64,000 nucleotides of DNA from DASRDU01 sp035652435 (GTDB lineage: Bacteria; Acidobacteriota; Blastocatellia; RBC074), in assembly GCA_035652435.1 (NCBI GenBank), contig DASRDU010000052.1:24425-88424 (forward strand), written 5' to 3'. Each line of letters starts with the position of its first letter. Within the stretch, counting starts at the first letter, position 1. The position numbers and the translations under genes were made by a program. The notes under the pieces were generated by a model. The model was not told the origin of the DNA, did no database searches, and saw only the letters and a program-made list of their open reading frames with translations. This document shows, piece after piece, positions 8,521 to 16,435 of this stretch.

Positions 8521-8623
8521 TGTCCGGGGAGCTGGCAGCTCCCCGGTGCTACCGCTCCAGGAAAATCCGATCCCAGGTTGCCCCTTGTGAGCCATCGGGG
8601 AGCTGCCAGCTCCCCGGACATCA
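8518..8623. repeat. REPIN-like paired inverted repeat inside the ABC operon
   Basis: Perfect 28-bp inverted arms lie at 8518-8545 and 8596-8623, separated by 50 bp. Each arm contains the tight hairpin GGGGAGCTG-G-CAGCTCCCC. The left arm begins on the TGA stop of the substrate-binding gene, and the right arm ends one base before the ATG of the ATPase gene, so the element fills the whole intergenic space. Confidence 0.85.
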
Positions 8624-8624
8624 G

Positions 8625-9680
8625 ATGACCACTCTTCACATTGACCGCATCATGGCGAATTACGGCGCGACACGGGTGCTGCGCGACTTCTCACTGGATG
8701 TCAACGCCGGCGAGTTCGTCGCGCTGCTCGGGCCTTCGGGGTGCGGCAAGACGACGATCCTGAAACTGATTGCCGGGCTGCTCTATCCCGCGGGCGGCGA
8801 CCTGCGCTTCAACAACGAATCCGTCCTGCCTGTGCCCGCGGAACGGCGCGGCGTGGCAATGGTCTTTCAGAAGCCGCTGCTCTTCCCTTACCTGACCGTC
8901 GCCGAGAATGTCGCTTTCGGCCTGAAGATGCGCCGGACACCGAAGGCCGAAACGAAGCGGCGCGTGAGCGAAGCCCTGCGGCTGGTCCAGCTGGAAGGCT
9001 ACGAAGCGCGCAAGCCGAATGAGCTTTCCGGCGGGCAGGAACAGCGCGTCTCGCTGGCGCGCGCGCTCGTCACCGAGCCGCGGGTGCTGCTGCTCGACGA
9101 GCCGTTTTCGGCTCTCGATGAGAGTCTGCGCGCGGGGATGCGCTCACTCGTGCGCGCCCTGCAACAGCGGCTCAGGATCACCACGATCTTCGTCACGCAC
9201 GATCAGGCTGAGGCCGCGGCCATGGCCGACCGCATTGCACTGCTGCTCGACGGAAGGCTCGAGCAGTTCGGCGCGCCGCGCGATTTTTACCTCGCGCCGC
9301 GGACGCCGCTCGCCGCGCAGTTCTTCGGCTGGAGGCTCGTGCCGGGCCGGCGACAGGGGCGATTGTTTGAGACCGCCATCGGCCGCTTTATCATCCCCAA
9401 AGAGAGTGAGACGGAAATCAATGTCATGGCCCTGCGCCCGGAGAGCGTGACCATCAAGCAACCCGGCAGCGACCTCCTCGCCGGCACGGCCAACTACGCC
9501 CCGGGCAAAGTCGAATCGCTGGTTGATCTCGGCACGCGCGCGCGTTACCGCGTGATGCTGCAATCCGGCGAAGTCATCGAGGTCGAGCAGGAGAACGCTG
9601 CCGCGGAAGACGAACTGTTCGGGGTCGGCTCGCAGGTCATTCTCCACATCCCCGCGACCGCGACCAGATTCTTCGGCTGA
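8625..9680 (+). CDS. ABC transporter ATP-binding protein, YnjD/PotA-like
   Basis: This 351-residue ATPase has Walker A GPSGCGKTT (36-44), signature LSGGQEQRVSLARAL, Walker B VLLLDEPFSALDE, an H-loop (FVTHDQAEA) and a C-terminal TOBE-like regulatory region (about 265-350; NVMALRPESVTI). This fits the spermidine/iron/sulphate-type importer ATPases. ATG 8625 is chosen because upstream in-frame codons fall entirely inside the palindromic repeat. It pairs with the substrate-binding protein at 7252-8520, but no permease is adjacent on either side, so the system must borrow one encoded elsewhere or be non-functional. Confidence 0.88.
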   Translation: MTTLHIDRIMANYGATRVLRDFSLDVNAGEFVALLGPSGCGKTTILKLIAGLLYPAGGDLRFNNESVLPVPAERRGVAMVFQKPLLFPYLTVAENVAFGLKMRRTPKAETKRRVSEALRLVQLEGYEARKPNELSGGQEQRVSLARALVTEPRVLLLDEPFSALDESLRAGMRSLVRALQQRLRITTIFVTHDQAEAAAMADRIALLLDGRLEQFGAPRDFYLAPRTPLAAQFFGWRLVPGRRQGRLFETAIGRFIIPKESETEINVMALRPESVTIKQPGSDLLAGTANYAPGKVESLVDLGTRARYRVMLQSGEVIEVEQENAAAEDELFGVGSQVILHIPATATRFFG

Positions 9681-9714
9681 ATCAAATCATGAAGCCCGGG
9701 GCAGCAAAGTGAGA

Positions 9715-9827
9715 CGCATTCTCCATTATCGATTCTCAATTCTCCATTACTCGCATTGAAAAGTGTTCCGGCCCGGCAGGACACCCGGGAGATAATGGTG
9801 AATTGAGAATTGATAATGGAGAATGCG
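9715..9827. repeat. Imperfect long inverted repeat after the ABC ATPase gene
   Basis: 31-bp arms at 9715-9745 and 9797-9827 pair with two mismatches around a 51-bp spacer. The arms are AT-rich and contain repeated ATTCTCCATTA words. The layout is the same as the other paired repeats, but the sequence family differs. Confidence 0.75.
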
Positions 9828-9897
9828 CTGCCGCCCATGTGTGTCACTATCCTGACGGCTTCGATTCAAGGGTGAAAGCCACCCGCGGAGATAACAG

Positions 9898-10019
9898 ATG
9901 AATATCATCAACCGCTGCCTGATTATTTCCCTGCTCATTACTCATTACGCCTTTGCCCAATCGGAGACAATTCTGACGAACTCAATGCCCTGATGGCGAT
10001 GGCCGCCGCCGCCGAATAA
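9898..10019 (+). pseudogene. Frameshifted remnant of a small secreted protein
   Basis: ATG 9898 opens a good signal peptide (MNIINRCLIISLLITHYAFA, then QSETI), preceded by a purine-rich stretch at 9886-9897. The frame stops at 9993 after 31 codons. In the neighbouring frame the same DNA reads DELNALMAMAAAAE and stops at 10019, which looks like a natural C-terminus. A single frameshift or a large internal deletion would explain this. It could also be a genuine 31-residue secreted peptide. The parent family is unknown. Confidence 0.4.
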
Positions 10020-10076
10020 GCCGTTCAGGGTCCACGCTTCAGCCCGGTTTCGCATGACACAATAAGGAGAACCCCG

Positions 10077-11372
10077 ATGAAACCAGAGAAAGACTCGACC
10101 GATTTGCAACGCCGTTCGCTGCTCAAAAACACTGCCGCCACCATCGGACTCGGGGCAATGAGTACGCTGTCTGGCAGCGAAGCAACCGCGGAAGAGACAG
10201 CCGCTCCGCCCGAGGCCGCCCCGGCCAGCACTCAGACATCACGCCCGACCGTCAGAGAGAGCGTCAAAATCACCCGGCTCGAAACCTCCCTCGTCAAACC
10301 GCGCTGGCTGTTTCTGAAAATTCATACGAACGTCGGCGTCACCGGCCTCGGCGAACCGATCACCGAAGGCCGCGCGCTCACCTGCGCGACGGCGGTGAAG
10401 GAGATCGAACCGTACCTGATCGGCAAAGACCCGCGCGCCGTCGCGCATCACTGGCAGGCGATTTACCGCCATGCGTTTTACCGCGGCGGGCCGATTCTGA
10501 CGAGCGCCCTCTCCGGCATAGATCAGGCGCTCTGGGACATCAAGGGCAAACTGCTCGGCGTGCCGGTGTATGAACTGCTCGGCGGCCCGACGCGCAATCG
10601 CATTCGCGTCTACGCGCACGCCCGCACGCCGGAAGAGATCAAACAAAAACGCGCCGAAGGCTTCACCGCCTTCAAATGCGGGCCGGCCAGACTAAACAAC
10701 CGTTTCTCGCGCCCGGTGGACAACCGGGCGTACGTCGAAAATGTCGAGAAGGGGTTCGCCGCGCTCAAAGAGATCGTCGGCAAGGATGGCGATCTGGCCA
10801 TTGATTTTCATGGCGCCATCCAGCCGGGGACGGCAAAACTGCTGATGAAGGTGCTGGAGCCATACCAGCCCTATTTTTTCGAGGAGATCATCAATTGCCA
10901 GAACACCGACCTGATGGCTGAGATGGCAAAGCAAACTCACATCCCCATCGCCACCGGCGAACGAATCTTCACCAAGTGGGGCTTCCGCGAGATTCTGGAG
11001 AAAGGCGCGGCGGTCATTCTGCAACCGGACCTGTGTCATGCGGGCGGCATCACCGAAGTCAAAGTCATCGCCGGGATGGCCGAGGCTTACTACGCCACGA
11101 TTGCGCCGCACAACCCGCTCGGGCCCATTTCACTGGCCGCGGGGTTACAGATCGCGGCCTCGATCCCGAATTTCCTCTGTCAGGAGCAGGTGAGCCTCGG
11201 CGAAGGCTACATCAAAAATCCGTTCAAGGTGCGCGACGGTTACATAGACCTGCCCACAGGGCCGGGGCTGGGAATCGAGTTGGACGAGGAAGCAATGAAG
11301 GACAAGATCGGCCACGACTGGAAGAATCAGGAAAGCTATGATGCCGATGACGGTTCCGTGGTGGACTGGTAA
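10077..11372 (+). CDS. Tat-exported mandelate racemase/muconate lactonizing (enolase superfamily) enzyme, galactonate dehydratase-like
   Basis: The protein has 431 residues. It starts with a twin-arginine leader (RRSLLKNTAATIGLGAMSTL), so export of the folded, metal-loaded enzyme is likely. The enolase-superfamily barrel shows probable metal ligands D243 (AIDFHG), E269 or E270 (FFEEII) and E295 (ATGERIF), plus H245 and H345 (APHNPLGPISLAAG). This pattern matches the D-galactonate dehydratase branch. K200 sits in FKCGP, where typical dehydratases have a second basic residue nearby, so the exact sugar-acid substrate is uncertain. No sugar-catabolic genes are adjacent; it is preceded by a gene remnant and followed by convergent genes. 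Confidence 0.83.
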   Translation: MKPEKDSTDLQRRSLLKNTAATIGLGAMSTLSGSEATAEETAAPPEAAPASTQTSRPTVRESVKITRLETSLVKPRWLFLKIHTNVGVTGLGEPITEGRALTCATAVKEIEPYLIGKDPRAVAHHWQAIYRHAFYRGGPILTSALSGIDQALWDIKGKLLGVPVYELLGGPTRNRIRVYAHARTPEEIKQKRAEGFTAFKCGPARLNNRFSRPVDNRAYVENVEKGFAALKEIVGKDGDLAIDFHGAIQPGTAKLLMKVLEPYQPYFFEEIINCQNTDLMAEMAKQTHIPIATGERIFTKWGFREILEKGAAVILQPDLCHAGGITEVKVIAGMAEAYYATIAPHNPLGPISLAAGLQIAASIPNFLCQEQVSLGEGYIKNPFKVRDGYIDLPTGPGLGIELDEEAMKDKIGHDWKNQESYDADDGSVVDW

Positions 11373-11466
11373 ACGAAGGGAATGGAGGTTTGGAAGGTGA
11401 GACAGGTCAGCGCTATGGCGTGAGCCCCGGTCCGCGCCGATTCGTTTTATCCGTCAAATCCGTATT

Positions 11467-12774
11467 CTATTCATCCTCCCGAAAATAATCCGGCAGGTTC
11501 TTTTTCGTCTCACGCAGGATTTCGAGGATCGCTTTACGGTCGGCGGCGCTGATTGCTGCAAACTCCTTCTCCTTCACCTGCCCCGTCAGCACCAGCCACA
11601 GCCTGCGATAGAGGTAATCGAGCGCCGGCCCGGGGATGTTATCGAAGGCTTCAGAGTAGATCAGATAGCTGCACGGGTAACGAAAGAGCCGCTCTTTCAG
11701 ATCGAATTCACGCAGCGAGCGGCCCAGTTTGTCTTTCGGCCCACGGGCGGCAAACTCCGCGGCAAAACCCGAAGTCCCCGCGACCGGCGCCCTGAGCCTC
11801 GCTTCGTCAGTGAAGAGCATGTACCTGAGCAGTTCATCAGCCGCGTTGTGAATCCTGCGCCGCGTGCTTTCGGCCCATTCCCCTTTCGGTTTCCCCGCAG
11901 CCCGGTCAAGCTCCGTCTGCTCGCGCAACGCCATCCGGGTTTCATAGCCCAGCCACACGATCAGGTTCTGCATCTGCGTCTGGTGGGCCATCACCATCAG
12001 CGCCACGATGTCGCTGTGCGGCGAGGCGTATCCGCTCAGATCAACCTTCCGGTCGAGGCGCGTGAGGTTGCCCCCGGTCAGGTGTTCGGGGTTATCACCA
12101 ACGCCGTCAAAGAACATATTCCCCAGATGCCGCTCCGCGCCGTGAGTGCCGGTCACATACCAGCCGCCCCAGCGGTTGCCGAAGCGGGAGGAATGATCTG
12201 TCACAAAGGAGCCGAATTCGGCGTTGGTGACCCCGCCCGAATCGGGGTAGACCGACCGCACGAGATGGCCCGGCATGTATCTGGTACTCGCGGTCAGGTG
12301 GCACCGCACGCAGCTCTCGCCGCGGACGAACCGCGGTTTTTCCGCCGGCTTCTGTTCGAGCGTGTAAAAGACCCCGCCGAGGAGCGGGTCAACCGTCGAG
12401 ACCTCCAGCAGCTCGGCGCCGCGGATCCAGCCGACGTAGACGTCGTCGTTGAAATAGATCGCGCGCGGATTGGCCGGCGAGATGTGATTGGATTGCAGGC
12501 TGGTCTTCGAGAAGACGAGGCCCTGCGACGAAACCGGCACGCGCAGGTGATTGAGTACCGATTGCAGCCAGCCGCGCGGCTCGGAATACTCAAGCCGCAC
12601 TTCGCCGCGATCAATCCGCTGCTGCAACCGCGCGACCGGGTCATTGCCCGAGACGCTCTGGTCGCCGGACGCCGGCTGCCCCTGGGCTCTGATGGCGGGC
12701 GATGGTGAAAAGAAACTGTAGCCGCCAATGAGCAATCCGACAAACAGGACAGAAAATGAGTAAAAACGTTTCAT
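11467..12774 (-). CDS. Secreted monohaem c-type protein of unknown function
   Basis: This 435-residue protein has a Sec signal (about 1-30) and a single haem c motif, C155-V-R-C158-H159. Around it are conserved-looking blocks: VPVSSQGLVFSKTSLQSNHI, PRAIYFNDDVYVGWIRGAEL, then RFGNRWGGWYVTGTHGAERHLGN. I recognise this block order as a conserved hypothetical family of Planctomycetota and Acidobacteriota, but no function is established to my knowledge. Maturation would depend on the ResB-CcsA system encoded at 3733-7000. It follows the ceramidase-like gene after 84 bp in the same orientation. Confidence 0.7.
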   Translation of the reverse strand: MKRFYSFSVLFVGLLIGGYSFFSPSPAIRAQGQPASGDQSVSGNDPVARLQQRIDRGEVRLEYSEPRGWLQSVLNHLRVPVSSQGLVFSKTSLQSNHISPANPRAIYFNDDVYVGWIRGAELLEVSTVDPLLGGVFYTLEQKPAEKPRFVRGESCVRCHLTASTRYMPGHLVRSVYPDSGGVTNAEFGSFVTDHSSRFGNRWGGWYVTGTHGAERHLGNMFFDGVGDNPEHLTGGNLTRLDRKVDLSGYASPHSDIVALMVMAHQTQMQNLIVWLGYETRMALREQTELDRAAGKPKGEWAESTRRRIHNAADELLRYMLFTDEARLRAPVAGTSGFAAEFAARGPKDKLGRSLREFDLKERLFRYPCSYLIYSEAFDNIPGPALDYLYRRLWLVLTGQVKEKEFAAISAADRKAILEILRETKKNLPDYFREDE

Positions 12775-12858
12775 CGGTCTTCAGTCTTTCCCGGCGGCAA
12801 TATCCAGACCTCTTTACCCGTTGCTTGCGGCGAAGCTCATTTCATGAGTAATCATAAT

Positions 12859-14250
12859 TCATCTGCCTGATGACGGTGAGAACATTTCCCTGAGCATTCG
12901 GCTGGCCGCGGCTACCAGCATTTCGCCTGAGCCTGCGGCACAGCGTGCGCTGACGACTTCGTAGTTACCTTCGGCGTAAGCCGGTTTGTTCGGGATGTAA
13001 CCAATCGCCCCGTTCGCCAGTTCGACAATCATTGTATACGGAAACGGCGATGCATGCCTGATCGCCAGACCGAGTTCGACAAAGGCTTCGCCCGGCAATG
13101 AAACCCACGCGACGGAATTGCCGAGTGTGATGACCTGCACCTCGACTTCCCATGGCTCGCCGCGACGGGCAGCGACATCGAGGGACTGAAAGGCCTTCAC
13201 CTTTTCCATAAACGTGGTCTTCGGGTCATTCAGCCGCTTCACCACATCATTCGCTTTTGCCACGTCTTCGGCGGTGATTTCAGGCAGCGGCAATCGGACG
13301 ATTTCGCTGCGCACCTTCAATACGCCCTGTTCAAGCGGTTTGAGGTGATACCAGGCCTTGAAGACCGCGCCGGCCAGCACCGTGCCGATGCGGCGGGTTT
13401 CGGCGGCGCCTGTCTGCGGGTCATTCCAGTTGATGTTGCGATGGTTCAGATTGCCGCACGCGCCGTTGGCAAAGATCGTCAGCATCTCTGCGCCTTTGTA
13501 ATCCGCCAGCGCCCGCGCCAGCACTCCGGGATAATCGGCGGAGATTTTCGTCCCCCCGGTCGTGTCCGGGTGCATGGCGAAGTTGACGAAGGTGGCGATG
13601 GGTTTTGACTGCGGCGTCTCGAAGTAAATCACCCCGACATCGGGATCCACAGGCCCAGCCGGCCTGCTGATGTCGGGATGCTGCTTGCGCGGGTTCCAGC
13701 TGACCGTGCCGTCACGCATGATAAACCGGCGGTTGAAGCTCAGATGTTCTTCGCGCCCGACGGCCGCAGCGACGCGAACAATAGTGAGTCTCTGATTCGC
13801 TTCGACCACGCTGCGGGCAATCAGCGGCGGCAGCAATGTGGTGTAGCGCAATCCGGCTTCGCTGGTTCCGCCGTCGAGTTGATCCCGCGCGGATTCGCGG
13901 GCGACGACGGGGCCGGTGTGCTGATGCGTGGCGCTGATCATCACGTGCGCGGCGGGGATGCCGGTCTGCTGTTCAATCAGCTGGCGCGCGGCAAGGATCG
14001 TCTGGCGTGGCAGGGTCAGCAGATCGCAGACGACGATCGCCACCCGCATTCCCCCCTGTTCAATCACCAGCGCCTTGCTGTAAATGTCATCACTCACTCC
14101 CGTCGCGGCCCGCGGCTCGTAATAACCGGCGAGCGGGGTGCCCGGCGGTGGGGTAATGACCACGGCACTGACGCCGACGCGCAATTCTCCGGCAAAAGCA
14201 GTAACAGTCATAAACAACAGCAGGCTGATGAGCAGGACCGATCCTTTCAT
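12859..14250 (-). CDS. Secreted neutral/alkaline ceramidase-like hydrolase
   Basis: The protein has 463 residues from ATG 14250, which has a GAGGT ribosome-binding site and opens a signal peptide (MKGSVLLISLLLFMTVTAFA). The N-terminal domain matches the neutral/alkaline non-lysosomal ceramidase family: VGVSAVVITPPPGTPLAGY, IVVCDLLTLPRQT, then the zinc-site region SATHQHTGP, and later FVNFAMHPDTTGG and NGACGNLNHRN. It is shorter than full ceramidases (about 640-700 residues) and lacks their C-terminal domain, as do many bacterial relatives with unknown amide substrates. It lies 19 bp downstream of the methyltransferase gene in an apparent leftward operon. Confidence 0.85.
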   Translation of the reverse strand: MKGSVLLISLLLFMTVTAFAGELRVGVSAVVITPPPGTPLAGYYEPRAATGVSDDIYSKALVIEQGGMRVAIVVCDLLTLPRQTILAARQLIEQQTGIPAAHVMISATHQHTGPVVARESARDQLDGGTSEAGLRYTTLLPPLIARSVVEANQRLTIVRVAAAVGREEHLSFNRRFIMRDGTVSWNPRKQHPDISRPAGPVDPDVGVIYFETPQSKPIATFVNFAMHPDTTGGTKISADYPGVLARALADYKGAEMLTIFANGACGNLNHRNINWNDPQTGAAETRRIGTVLAGAVFKAWYHLKPLEQGVLKVRSEIVRLPLPEITAEDVAKANDVVKRLNDPKTTFMEKVKAFQSLDVAARRGEPWEVEVQVITLGNSVAWVSLPGEAFVELGLAIRHASPFPYTMIVELANGAIGYIPNKPAYAEGNYEVVSARCAAGSGEMLVAAASRMLREMFSPSSGR

Positions 14251-14269
14251 GATTGCGACCTCACATACT

Positions 14270-15031
14270 TCATTCCAGCTGCCCGAAATACATTCTCGTC
14301 TCGTATTCAAAGCTCACTCTGCCTTCGGTCGCGTGCTTCTGAAAGATTTGTTCCAGCGCTGAAAGCATCTCGTCGAAATGCGGGTGCCCGGCCTCGGGCA
14401 CATACGATGATGACAAGGCCCGGCCCTTCACGCCGTCGAGATCGAAGACCTGACGGTTGGGAAAGGTCTTCAGCCTGAACGAACGCGAGCCGAAGAATTC
14501 GGCCAGCATTGATTCGTCAATCTGCCGGTGGTCAACCTGCGCGTAATCCGTCGCGTACCGCATCAGCCACTCTTCGTAATCCGCGAGAAACGGCGTCACC
14601 GAAACCAGCCGCTCGTTCCAGACGAGCGCGACCCATCCGTCGGGTTTGAGGATGCGCGCGAATTCAACGCGGGCCTTTGCCCGGTCAAACCAGTGAAAGG
14701 CCTGCCCCGCGGTCACCAGATCAACGCTGTGATCGGGCAGCGTCGTGGCTTCGGCTGTGCCCGTCACACTGACGAAGTTTGAATAGCCTGACAGCAGGCG
14801 CTCACCGGCTTCGCGCATTTCGGGATTCGGCTCGACGCCGAAAACGGGATTGCCGTTTCGCAAAAACAACTCGGTCAGAATGCCGGTGCCCGAGCCGATG
14901 TCGGCAATGACAGAAGCAGGCTTGAGCCCGCACTCTTCTCTGAGCGTTTCAATGATTGCGGGCGGATAGGTGGGCCGATATTTGATGTAATTATCAACCC
15001 GGCTGGAGAATCTGTGCGTTGAATCGGTCAT
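14270..15031 (-). CDS. Class I SAM-dependent methyltransferase
   Basis: This 253-residue cytoplasmic enzyme starts at ATG 15031, one base downstream of the preceding gene's stop. Motif I is VIADIGSGTGIL, motif II FGVEPNPEMREAGERLL, then the aromatic AFHWFD loop and RILKPDGWVALVWNE. The N-terminal FSSRVDNYIKYRPTYPP block is typical of a widespread Methyltransf_11 subgroup often annotated as UbiE/Tam-like. The substrate is unknown. It sits between the RraA-like and ceramidase-like genes and is probably co-transcribed with them. Confidence 0.88.
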   Translation of the reverse strand: MTDSTHRFSSRVDNYIKYRPTYPPAIIETLREECGLKPASVIADIGSGTGILTELFLRNGNPVFGVEPNPEMREAGERLLSGYSNFVSVTGTAEATTLPDHSVDLVTAGQAFHWFDRAKARVEFARILKPDGWVALVWNERLVSVTPFLADYEEWLMRYATDYAQVDHRQIDESMLAEFFGSRSFRLKTFPNRQVFDLDGVKGRALSSSYVPEAGHPHFDEMLSALEQIFQKHATEGRVSFEYETRMYFGQLE

Positions 15032-15032
15032 C

Positions 15033-15800
15033 TCAGAATTCGCCCTGACGCCGGAACTTCTCACGCGCGGCCTCGCGGAAAGCGGCCGATGCATCATCTA
15101 TCCGTTTGAGCATCTCCTCAGTCGTCAGCCCGGTGGTCGTTCTGGCCGCCTCGATCACCGTGCGGCATTCGTTCGTGTCCATAAAGCGCGCGGCTTCGAG
15201 CAGCCGCAGTTCGTCTTCCGGCGGGATCGCCATGAAGCCGTGCTTGTCGGCGTGAATCAACTGGCCCGGCAGCACGCGGCGGCCGAAGACTTCGACTTCG
15301 CAATCCCAGCGCACCGGGCACGAATAAGCGTGACCCACGCACAGACGCCGCGCGAGCGCCTTGAATCCGGCGTAAGTCATCTCGTCGAGGTCGCGGATTG
15401 CGCCGTCCGTGACCGTCCCGACGCAGCCGAGCGCGCGATGCACGTTGCTGTTGATCTCGCCCCAGAAGGAGCCGACCACGCGCGGCTTGTCCAGATCCTC
15501 GACGACCACGATCTTCGGCCCCGGCACGCCGGCGACGTAACGGCGATACCGACCCCACGCGTCGGAGTTGCTTTTCTTGTGGACGGGATTGCCGGGCTCG
15601 ACGACGAGCGTGACGGCGTAACCCACCATCGGCCCCATCTGCGGCATGAAATCATGCACCTCTTCCGGATTGAAGCCGTCCTCGCCGGGGTCGTGCGCGG
15701 TGATCTGCTCCCAGCCGTTGTAGATCGTCGGCGTATTCCAGCGCCGCAGTTCAAGCAGCTCGCCGTGTGTCAGGCGGCGTTCAGAAGTTGATTGAGCCAT
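15033..15800 (-). CDS. RraA-family (HMG/CHA aldolase-like) protein
   Basis: The protein has 255 residues. The central RraA-like signature is visible: SFWGEINSNVHRALGCVGTVTDGAIRDLDEM, with the VTDG.IRD Arg/Asp core, followed by a CEVEVFGRRVLPGQLIHADKHG strand set. Members are either RNase E inhibitors or divalent-metal-dependent 4-hydroxy-4-methyl-2-oxoglutarate/oxaloacetate aldolases. Retention of the R/D metal-site core and a bacterium unlikely to use enterobacterial RraA favour a lyase. The first about 40 residues (LRRWNTPTIYNGWEQI) are as expected for the longer, enzymatic members. Confidence 0.82.
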   Translation of the reverse strand: MAQSTSERRLTHGELLELRRWNTPTIYNGWEQITAHDPGEDGFNPEEVHDFMPQMGPMVGYAVTLVVEPGNPVHKKSNSDAWGRYRRYVAGVPGPKIVVVEDLDKPRVVGSFWGEINSNVHRALGCVGTVTDGAIRDLDEMTYAGFKALARRLCVGHAYSCPVRWDCEVEVFGRRVLPGQLIHADKHGFMAIPPEDELRLLEAARFMDTNECRTVIEAARTTTGLTTEEMLKRIDDASAAFREAAREKFRRQGEF

Positions 15801-15874
15801 AGTTGTCGAGTGTCGGTCTGCCGTAAAAGCTCCGGTTTCGTCGAATGTTCGTCAGTTTTTTCTTCATTGCTTCA

Positions 15875-16264
15875 TCAATCAGAAAGTGCTGCGCGCAACT
15901 CCGCCGGGATTTCGACCGGCCTCCCGTCCCTGACCACGACCACCGTCATCGAGCCTTCGGCGGCCAGTTCCGGCGGGTCGTCTTCGGTCAGGAACTGAAA
16001 GTCATAGCGGATCGAGGTGCGCCCGAGTTTGCCGACCGAACAGCGCATCGTGAACGGCTGATCGAGCGCGAGGATTTTCCTGAACGTGCATTCCGTGTGG
16101 ACCCGCGGGAAGTCGTACGCGCTGCCCTTCATCGGGCGGCCGAGCCGGCGCAGGAGTTCGATCTCGCCGTCCTCGAAGTATTCGAAGTAACGCGGCGTGT
16201 TGATCCGGCCCGCCGCGTCCGCGTCGGCCCAGCGGACGCGCAGTTTCAGTTCGATTGAAGGCAT
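15875..16264 (-). CDS. Acyl-CoA thioesterase, 4-hydroxybenzoyl-CoA thioesterase-like hotdog protein
   Basis: This 129-residue single hotdog domain starts at ATG 16264. The catalytic-loop region RWADADAAGRINTPRYFEYFEDGE (D14 and D16) matches the 4HBT family, where an Asp lies in the D-x-x-G-x-x-N motif. The remainder (PFTMRCSVGKLGRTSIRYDFQF) fits the central strand. It hydrolyses an acyl- or aryl-CoA thioester; the substrate cannot be read. It is 74 bp upstream of the RraA-like gene in the same direction and 171 bp downstream of the LysR gene. Confidence 0.85.
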   Translation of the reverse strand: MPSIELKLRVRWADADAAGRINTPRYFEYFEDGEIELLRRLGRPMKGSAYDFPRVHTECTFRKILALDQPFTMRCSVGKLGRTSIRYDFQFLTEDDPPELAAEGSMTVVVVRDGRPVEIPAELRAALSD

Positions 16265-16435
16265 CCGGGTTCTCTCCTGATCATCCCTGCCGACCGGGTC
16301 TTCGCCTGAAGGGTTGCGGGCGGGCGCAACAGGCCTCATTGTGTCCGTATTTCACGCGGCATAATGTGCATTGATTTTCACCCGATTTCAACTCGTGACG
16401 CCGCTTTCGCCGGGCCGGCCGGGCGATCTGTCGGC

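Noticed and set aside
8517..8624. 36-codon upstream extension of the ABC ATPase
   Set aside because: The codons lie wholly within the palindromic repeat and give no extra domain; ATG 8625 matches the family start.
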